In this document: piece by piece, positions 37,601-42,439 of the stretch
Layout of the letters: each line of letters starts with the position of its first letter
How positions within the stretch are numbered: position 1 is the first letter of the stretch
From: an uncultured Clostridia bacterium
Lineage (GTDB): Bacteria; Bacillota_I; Bacilli_A; RF39; UBA660
DNA length: 42,439 nucleotides
Reading direction: 5' to 3'
Assembly (NCBI GenBank): GCA_947643225.1
Contig: CANRVH010000009.1
Coordinates: forward strand, 1 to 42,439
Position numbers and translations under genes: made by a program
The notes under the pieces: generated by a model
Told to the model about the DNA's origin: nothing
Seen by the model: the letters and a program-made list of their open reading frames with translations, nothing else
Database searches by the model: none

Positions 37601-37953
37601 GTAGTAAATTTTTAAGTGTAAAAAAAGAATTGGAAGATCGATTTGGGCACGTTGATGAAGATATGATTATTTATATGTATGAGGAATGGTTCGAAAAATT
37701 AGCTTCTAAATTATCGATTAGCAATGTAAGAGAAACAAAGAACTTTATTGAATTAATTTTTGATTCTGCAATTGTTAAAAAAACGAATATGGAAGATTTA
37801 TTTGTTCAGTCTTTTAATATTTCTAATATGTTTAGATTTCAAATGCGTGGAACAAAATTAGTTATTATTTTAGATACGATTAAACTAGAGAGACATCCGA
37901 TTTATTATTTAGTTGATTTACTTGAATTAATTTTATCTCTAAATCTTGACTAA
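34657..37953 (+). CDS. mfd: Transcription-repair coupling factor Mfd
   Basis: 1098 residues from ATG 34657, well placed after AGGTGAT. It has a UvrB-like N-terminal region, an RNA-polymerase interaction domain (YQGQDKLYIPVEKIDHLFKF), RecG-like translocase motifs LCGDVGFGKTE and IIDEEQRFG, TATPIPRTL, and RGRVGRSNKFAYAYL. It removes stalled RNA polymerase and recruits UvrA. It is slightly shorter than the B. subtilis protein (1177). Confidence 0.97.
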   Translation: MNLTEMLKFSEFNTIGITGITDGFFAFYLANLSLQKKDHILVVVNSLYEANKLYSLTSSLVENVYLFPMDDFLTSEALAISPDLLINRMEVIKSICTSNEKAIVITNLMGYLRYLPTKENYLSKIIELKVGKEISPHDLYSRLYSIGYKMETIVTNTGEVGLRGFVIDVFPIGEDYPIRVEFFGDEIESIRKFDPTTQKSTESISQITIYPYFEFLIEKECSEEFFGKQKYLPNYTSVVSICDYLENSYTIFKDYSQLEVSYQNILQEIMDYRTSKDSSFDGEYMLDFSTISHQKTIYYLNIDNYTSQKYEVFRYDVRTIQSFHEKEDLISMFLSKCMEEEKTILVFLREYQFKNVIKVIKKNYVKTTLNQIHSKKINLIVSDFDEGFIYDDYVFLTSNELFIRHEERKKYKTKFKYSTKITDIQKLDIGDYVVHHIHGIGIYQGIKKLKVNGLDKDYLEVVYQGQDKLYIPVEKIDHLFKFSGKDGMVPKVNKLNGSDFQKIKKRVSEKVADMADELIKLYAERESKKGFAFSQDSELQLLFEQAFPYQLTEDQQKAIVQVKKDMEAIQPMDRLLCGDVGFGKTEVAFVSAFKAINDSKQVLLLCPTTILSNQHYQNALIRFQDFPVNIALFNRFTTDKESKQIIEGLKRGSIDMVIGTHRLLSDDIKPHDLGLLIIDEEQRFGVKHKEKIKQYKTNVDVLTLTATPIPRTLQMSMAGIRSLSLIETPPVNRYPVQTYVVEENKQIIKDAIYKELSRGGQVFLLYNRVESIENKVLEIQQLAPDAKIIFAHGRMSKEQLESRMLDFISQKYNVLICTTIIETGIDIPNVNTLIILDADRFGLSQLYQIRGRVGRSNKFAYAYLMYQPYKVLTETAVKRLNVIKEFTELGSGFSIATRDLSIRGAGDILGREQAGFIDSIGIDLYLKMLNQEVLKRKGQEVEEDDLDSKPLIHVGTHIKDSYVQSEDLKIEIHRLINTIDSSSKFLSVKKELEDRFGHVDEDMIIYMYEEWFEKLASKLSISNVRETKNFIELIFDSAIVKKTNMEDLFVQSFNISNMFRFQMRGTKLVIILDTIKLERHPIYYLVDLLELILSLNLD

Positions 37954-38004
37954 AGGTTAAACTTAAGATATTCTTTTTATGATAGATAATAAAGGAGTAC
38001 GTTT

Positions 38005-38667
38005 ATGAATGAGCTTGACATGATTAGAGAACAACATTTAAATAATTATAAAAATGCAGTATTAGAAATTATTAAAAATAATACTAATTCTTTAATTGAT
38101 GATGATATTATGTCCTTAATTAAAGAACCTCCTTTAGATTCTATGGATGTAATTAAAAGTAAAATTTTAAGTGTAGCTAAAAATAAAAAAATTGTTGTTA
38201 AGACGGATGAAATGAATAGAGTTATTGAATTATATAGAAATTCGGTTATGGGGCAATTTTCTTTTTTTCGAAAGTTAAGAATAGATGAACTATCCAAAAA
38301 TATTTCTTCTTTTTCTGGCGAAAAAGATTATGAAGTCATTAAGATTACGAAAAAGCAATTTTCTGATTTGAATAAGAAATTTAATACTCATTTAAAAAAA
38401 TCTTTAAGTGATTTTATTGAAAAATTATTAATTTGTAAACTTGAACAGATTTTTATATTAGAACTTGAGCAAGATCAATTTAGAGAAATACATCATGAAT
38501 TGTCTAAATACTTTAAGTCTAATTATAAGAAGCAATTGATTGAGAATATTAATTTTAAGATGTTAGTTAAGGATACAACACTAATTAATGGAGTGAAGGA
38601 GCAAGGAGAAAGATATATTTTTACAAAAAGTCATTCTAGAATTAATCAGATTGAAAATATAGTATAA
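38005..38667 (+). CDS. Hypothetical helical protein between mfd and spoVT
   Basis: 220 residues, not recognised. It is soluble, Lys- and Ile-rich and probably all helical, with no signal peptide or membrane helix. Segments such as EIIKNNTNSLIDDDIMSLIK and KKSLSDFIEKLLICKLEQIF look amphipathic. AAAGGAG precedes the ATG at a good distance. In B. subtilis mfd and spoVT are adjacent, so this is an insertion in that pair. It may be lineage-specific. Confidence 0.7.
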   Translation: MNELDMIREQHLNNYKNAVLEIIKNNTNSLIDDDIMSLIKEPPLDSMDVIKSKILSVAKNKKIVVKTDEMNRVIELYRNSVMGQFSFFRKLRIDELSKNISSFSGEKDYEVIKITKKQFSDLNKKFNTHLKKSLSDFIEKLLICKLEQIFILELEQDQFREIHHELSKYFKSNYKKQLIENINFKMLVKDTTLINGVKEQGERYIFTKSHSRINQIENIV

Positions 38668-38724
38668 AATATTATGTTTGATCTTATGTAGATAGAATCA
38701 ATCTTTAAAAGAAATTAATCGATA

Positions 38725-38866
38725 TTTAAGGGATATAGTAAAGATGAAAATATTGATCAATATATAGAATTATTGGATATTTAAATCAAATTAAGTTAAT
38801 TTTAATATTAGCGATAAAATGAATGAAAAAAATAGATATTGGTCTTATGATCATATTTTATTTTAA
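38725..38866 (+). pseudogene. Possible decayed coding remnants
   Basis: Two short plus-strand stretches in different frames have protein-like composition: FKGYSKDENIDQYIELLDI then stop (38725-38784), and NISDKMNEKNRYWSYDHILF then stop (within 38795-38866). Neither has a start with a Shine-Dalgarno. They could be the C-terminal debris of one gene. The rest of the 308-bp gap is featureless AT-rich sequence holding the unknown spoVT promoter. Confidence 0.25.
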
Positions 38867-38975
38867 TATGAACTTATTTTGAGATGGATATGAATATAAA
38901 GTAAAATGAACTTGTTATTTTTGGGAATAAATTTTTCTATGTTAGGAAGAATATATATAGAAAGAGAGGTTAAAT

Positions 38976-39503
38976 ATGAGTACTACTGGCATAGTTAGAA
39001 GAATTGATGATTTAGGTAGAGTAGTGATTCCAAAAGAAATAAGAAAAACATTAAGAATAAAGGATGGAGAAGCATTAGAAATAGAAGTTACTAATGATAA
39101 TATCGTACTTAGAAAGTATTCTTCTCTTAGTGATATTGAAGGTTTTTTGAATATTTTGATTGATGAAGTGAATAAAATATTATGTAAAAATATTTTAATA
39201 TTTGATACTGATAAGATTATTGGTGGTAGTAGTAATATAAAAAAAGAATACACTAATTGTAATATATCTGATTATATTAGCGATTTAATGAATAATAGAA
39301 AAGTTGGGTATGAGGCTCATCATACGAATTTAGAAATGATTAAGGACCATAATTTTTCTTGTGATTATTTATTTTCTAGTATTATTCCTAATGGAGATGT
39401 AGTAGGAGGAATTTTGATTTTTTCTGATCAAGAAATTAATGAGAATGATCGCTTGTTTTTAAATTTAATTATAGAAACTTTAACGAAATATATTGAAGAA
39501 TAA
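38976..39503 (+). CDS. spoVT: SpoVT-like AbrB-family transcription factor
   Basis: 175 residues, almost the length of B. subtilis SpoVT (178). The N-terminal swapped-hairpin AbrB domain reads TGIVRRIDDLGRVVIPKEIR, then TLRIKDGEALEIE. The rest (about 55-175) aligns in length and spacing with the SpoVT GAF-like domain (NKILCKNILIFDTDK, IIPNGDVVGGILIFSD). SpoVT modulates sigma-G genes in the forespore. The full-length GAF part favours SpoVT over AbrB or Abh. AGAGAGG precedes the start. Confidence 0.88.
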   Translation: MSTTGIVRRIDDLGRVVIPKEIRKTLRIKDGEALEIEVTNDNIVLRKYSSLSDIEGFLNILIDEVNKILCKNILIFDTDKIIGGSSNIKKEYTNCNISDYISDLMNNRKVGYEAHHTNLEMIKDHNFSCDYLFSSIIPNGDVVGGILIFSDQEINENDRLFLNLIIETLTKYIEE

Positions 39504-39529
39504 TTATTTTGATGATATAGTATAATAGA

Positions 39530-39755
39530 TTTATCGGTTTTGATGGAGAGCTTTAATATATAGTTATTTATTATAGAGAACTCGGTTGGTGAAAAAGAGG
39601 ATAAATAAAGTATTGGAGTATGGCTTCTGAACTACTATATTGATATGTAGGTATAGTCGTAGATAGGCGTTAACTATTTAAGTGTATAATTTAAGTATTA
39701 TAAAATAAGGTGGTACCGCGCTTGTTAGTCGTCCTTATCTTTATTATACTTTTTT
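39530..39755 (+). promoter_or_regulatory. T-box leader of metG
   Basis: The T-box AAGGTGGTACCGCG is at 39707-39720, inside the antiterminator. Upstream, GAGAACTCGGTTGGTGAAAA is the stem I AG-bulge/GNUG region. A candidate specifier ATG (Met) is at 39620-39622 in the stem I loop. The 3' part (CGTCCTTAT, then T-rich to 39755) can form the terminator with AATAAGG. A -10 TATAAT is at 39521-39526, without a clear -35. Uncharged tRNA-Met should favour read-through into metG. Confidence 0.92.
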
Positions 39756-39773
39756 TATTTAGGAGGAAAAATT

Positions 39774-41294
39774 ATGAAAGAAAAATTTTATATAACAACA
39801 CCAATATATTATCCAAGTGCAAATTTTCATATTGGTCATTGTTATACTACAATTATTGCAGATTCACTTGCTAGATATAAGAGATTAAAGGGATATGATG
39901 TTTGTTTTCAAACAGGAACAGATGAGCATGGTCAAAAGATAGAAAATAAAGCAAAGGAAGCTGGGATTAGTCCAAAGGAATATGTTGATCAAGTTGTAGA
40001 AAATGCACAGGATTTATGGAAAGCACTTCATATCTCTTATGATAAATTTCTTAGAACTACTGATCATTTTCATGAAAAAGCTGTTCAAAAAATTTTCACT
40101 AAATTATATGAGCAAGGTGATATTTATAAAGGGGAGTATAAAGGACTTTATTGTACACCTTGTGAATCTTTTTGGACAGAGTCACAATTAGTAGATGGAG
40201 CTTGTCCTGATTGTGGGAGAGAGGTTCATGAGGTAAAAGAGGAGGCTTATTTTTTAAAGTTATCTAATTATGCAGATCGTTTAGTTGATTATATTGAATC
40301 TCATCCAGAGTTTATTCAACCTGAGTCAAGGAAAAATGAGATGATTAATAATTTTATTAAACCTGGATTAGAAGATTTGTGTGTTTCTAGAACGAGTTTT
40401 ACTTGGGGAATTCCAGTTCCTTTTGATTCTAAACATGTTGTTTATGTTTGGTTAGATGCTCTTTCTAATTACATTACTTCTTTAGGATATATGGGTGAAG
40501 ATGATGCAGAGTTAAAAAAATATTGGCCTGCTGATTTGCATTTAGTGGGTAAAGAAATCACTAGATTTCATACCATTGTTTGGCCTATTATGTTAATGGC
40601 ATTAGATTTACCTTTGCCTAAGCAAGTGTTTGGTCATGGTTGGTTGGTTATTAATGGTGCTAAAATATCTAAATCTCTTGGTAATTATAGAGATCCAAGA
40701 GAATATATTAAACAATATGGTGTTGATGCTATCAGATATTTTGTTTTAAAGGAAGTGCCTTTTGGAAATGATGGAACTTTTTCTGAGGAAGCTTTGGTTA
40801 GTAGAATTAACGGTGATCTTGCTAATATTCTTGGTAATTTGGTTCAAAGAACAATTTCAATGGGAAATAAGTATTTTTCTGGTCATATTGAAAATAAGAG
40901 AGTAGCTGAAGAGATGGATCAATTCTTAATTGATAAAATTAATCATTTGGATAATAGAGTTTCAAATGAGATGGATCAATTACATATTTCTTCTGCTATT
41001 AGTGAAATATTTTCTTTACTTCGAGATAGTAATAAATATATTGATGAGACTACTCCTTGGATACTTGCTAAAGATGAAAATTTAAAAGATAGACTAGAGA
41101 CTGTTCTTTATCATTTATTGGAATCTATTCGTGTATGTGCTTGTTTATTAGAACCTTTTATTCCTTCTTCTTCTTTAAAAATAAAGGAACAATTGAATCA
41201 ATTTGATTCTAATTTGAAGTATAGTGAAAGTAATAGTTATCAGTTAGGAAAACCTGAGGCAATATTTATGAGAATTGATCTTAAAGCTAAGTAA
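39774..41294 (+). CDS. metG: Methionine-tRNA ligase
   Basis: 506 residues. It has the class-I motif PSANFHIGHCYTT and KISKSLGNYRDP (the KMSKS equivalent), with zinc-knuckle CTPC and CPDC in the connective peptide. It lacks the C-terminal tRNA-binding (EMAP-II-like) domain of the 664-residue B. subtilis enzyme, ending right after the anticodon-binding helices. AGGAGG precedes the ATG, and a T-box controls it. Confidence 0.96.
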   Translation: MKEKFYITTPIYYPSANFHIGHCYTTIIADSLARYKRLKGYDVCFQTGTDEHGQKIENKAKEAGISPKEYVDQVVENAQDLWKALHISYDKFLRTTDHFHEKAVQKIFTKLYEQGDIYKGEYKGLYCTPCESFWTESQLVDGACPDCGREVHEVKEEAYFLKLSNYADRLVDYIESHPEFIQPESRKNEMINNFIKPGLEDLCVSRTSFTWGIPVPFDSKHVVYVWLDALSNYITSLGYMGEDDAELKKYWPADLHLVGKEITRFHTIVWPIMLMALDLPLPKQVFGHGWLVINGAKISKSLGNYRDPREYIKQYGVDAIRYFVLKEVPFGNDGTFSEEALVSRINGDLANILGNLVQRTISMGNKYFSGHIENKRVAEEMDQFLIDKINHLDNRVSNEMDQLHISSAISEIFSLLRDSNKYIDETTPWILAKDENLKDRLETVLYHLLESIRVCACLLEPFIPSSSLKIKEQLNQFDSNLKYSESNSYQLGKPEAIFMRIDLKAK

Positions 41295-41314
41295 AATTAA
41301 TGTAAAGTATTTGA

Positions 41315-41350
41315 AAATGAGTAAAATGTATTTTCATCTCATTTTTTTTT
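41315..41350 (+). terminator. Terminator of metG
   Basis: AAATGAG and CTCATTT pair around an inner AAAA/TTTT mini-stem, with nine consecutive T (41342-41350). Confidence 0.75.
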
Positions 41351-41396
41351 GTGATATATTTAGAATGCAGTAAAAATTTAGCTAAAGGAGAGGATT

Positions 41397-41567
41397 ATGT
41401 CAAGTGAAGCAATAAAGAAGTTTGTTAATTTGGATAGTATTTATTTTTTTAGTTGTATTTTTTTGCTTTTCTTAATAAATAGTGATCAAAATTTTTTAGA
41501 TGCTGTTTATTTAATTGTGATTACTTTTTATTATATTAGGATAAAAGTTTACAGAAAAAGGTCATAA
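41397..41567 (+). CDS. Small two-helix membrane protein
   Basis: 56 residues, starting MSSEAIKKFVNLDS and ending KVYRKRS. Two hydrophobic stretches (about 15-28 and 34-48) flank a short polar loop (NSDQN). AAAGGAGAGG precedes the ATG at a good distance. The gene lies between the metG terminator and tatD. It is not recognised. Its basic C-terminus suggests the ends face the cytoplasm. Confidence 0.6.
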   Translation: MSSEAIKKFVNLDSIYFFSCIFLLFLINSDQNFLDAVYLIVITFYYIRIKVYRKRS

Positions 41568-41610
41568 ATTTATGATGTTTTTTTATCTTTTTAGAAGTAG
41601 GTGAAACTTT

Positions 41611-42363
41611 ATGTATATTGATACACATTGTCATTTATCAAAGGATTATTATGAAGAAATTGATGATGTTATTCATGAAAATCGAAGTAATGAGATAGAG
41701 ATAATAATTATATCAGGGTGTGATCAAAGAGGTATTGATGAGAGTATAAATTATACTTTGCAATATGAAGATGTTTATGCTACTATTGGTTATCATCCAG
41801 AGGAGGCTTTGTCTGTTTCAGATCATGATTTACAAAAATTAGAAGAAAATGTAAAGAATAATTCTAAAGTGATTGGTATAGGGGAAATAGGTCTTGATTA
41901 TCATTATGGAAAGGATTATCGTAAGGAACAGATCAGTTTATTTGAAAAACAGTTGGCTATTGCAGAAAAATTAAATTTACCAGTAGTGATTCATTCTAGA
42001 GATGCTGTTATGGATACAATTCATTGTTTAAAAAAATATCATGTTAAGGGAATTATTCATTGTTTTAGTGGTAGTTTGGAAATTGCTAATGTTTATATTA
42101 AAATGGGATTTAAGTTAGGAATAGGAGGAGTAGTGACATTCAAAAATTCTAAATTAAGCCAAATTTTGGAAGAAATTAGTATTGAACATATAGTTTTAGA
42201 AACAGATAGCCCTTATTTAACACCTGATCCTTATCGAGGTAAAATTAATAGTTCTAAGTATATTCCTATTATTGCTCATAAGTTAGGTCAAATATATCAT
42301 TTATCAAAAGAGGAAGTTGGTAAAATAACAACGAATAATGTTTTGGCTTTATTTAAATTTTAA
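41611..42363 (+). CDS. tatD: TatD-family metal-dependent DNase
   Basis: 250 residues. It has the metal ligands DTHCHL at the N-terminus, GEIGLDYHYG, HSRDAV, HCFSGS and ETDSPYLTPDPYRG. The family has 3'-5' exonuclease and DNA-repair or quality-control roles. It follows metG as in B. subtilis (metS-yabD). AGTAGGTGA precedes the ATG. Confidence 0.95.
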   Translation: MYIDTHCHLSKDYYEEIDDVIHENRSNEIEIIIISGCDQRGIDESINYTLQYEDVYATIGYHPEEALSVSDHDLQKLEENVKNNSKVIGIGEIGLDYHYGKDYRKEQISLFEKQLAIAEKLNLPVVIHSRDAVMDTIHCLKKYHVKGIIHCFSGSLEIANVYIKMGFKLGIGGVVTFKNSKLSQILEEISIEHIVLETDSPYLTPDPYRGKINSSKYIPIIAHKLGQIYHLSKEEVGKITTNNVLALFKF

Positions 42364-42387
42364 AAAAATAATTTAAAAATGGATTTT

Positions 42388-42439
42388 TGTACATTTGTAA
42401 ATGATGTGAAACAAAAATTTATATAAAAGTGACTCGTAT
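42388..42439 (+). repeat. Right arm of the 52-bp inverted repeat
   Basis: An identical, inverted copy of 3-54, starting 24 bp after the tatD stop and running to the window end. As on the left, the element side faces outward. The rest of the element is outside the window. Confidence 0.85.

Overview
The window is the replication-origin region of an AT-rich, Gram-positive bacterium of the class Bacilli. It is probably one of the uncultured, Mollicutes-related gut lineages. I infer this from the gene order (rpmH-rnpA-yidC-jag-mnmE-mnmG-rsmG-noc-parA-parB on one side; dnaA-dnaN-recF-gyrB-gyrA and dnaX-ybaB-recR-bofA-holB-yaaT on the other), the very AT-rich codon use, a small 4.5S-type SRP RNA, and Bacilli-type regulators (ComK, Noc, SpoVT, BofA). 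TGA is a stop and TGG is Trp, so the code is standard. No rRNA or tRNA gene was seen.

Layout. Everything left of about 15.3 kb is on the minus strand and everything from dnaA rightwards is on the plus strand, so replication and transcription both diverge from oriC. Positions 1-1.6 kb hold a secreted, cysteine-rich surface protein and a decayed paralogue, at the edge of a repeated element. Positions 1.6-5.9 kb hold a parA-parB-mscS-DUF951-AbgT operon, and 6.0-7.6 kb the nucleoid-occlusion gene noc with its own promoter and terminator. Positions 7.6-15.4 kb hold a hypothetical gene, a decayed gene and the translation/membrane-insertion cluster rsmG to rpmH. Positions 15.6-17.35 kb are oriC, with DnaA boxes on both sides of dnaA. 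Positions 17.4-25.8 kb hold dnaN, comK, a membrane-anchored coiled-coil protein, recF, gyrB and gyrA. Positions 25.8-27.3 kb form a gene-free AT-rich region with DnaA boxes, parS-type ParB sites and Noc-type sites. From 27.3 kb to the end come SRP RNA, tadA, the dnaX-to-rsmI run, pth-mfd-hypothetical-spoVT, and T-box-controlled metG, a small membrane ORF and tatD.

How the parts fit together. The window encodes DnaA, ParA/ParB and Noc, and it also carries recognisable target sites for DnaA, ParB and Noc. The most interesting points are: (i) a nine-G tract inside the 18-bp spacer of an otherwise consensus promoter driving the surface-protein gene, a likely phase-variation switch; (ii) a Noc with an extra acidic linker of about 220 residues carrying repeated short motifs, and without the usual N-terminal amphipathic extension; (iii) a gene-free segment where parS and Noc sites cluster, with a further perfect Noc site inside dnaX written with out-of-character codons; (iv) a ComK homologue inside the dnaN-recF interval; and (v) a 52-bp inverted repeat at the two window ends, one copy of which truncates a paralogue of the surface protein, as an insertion element would.
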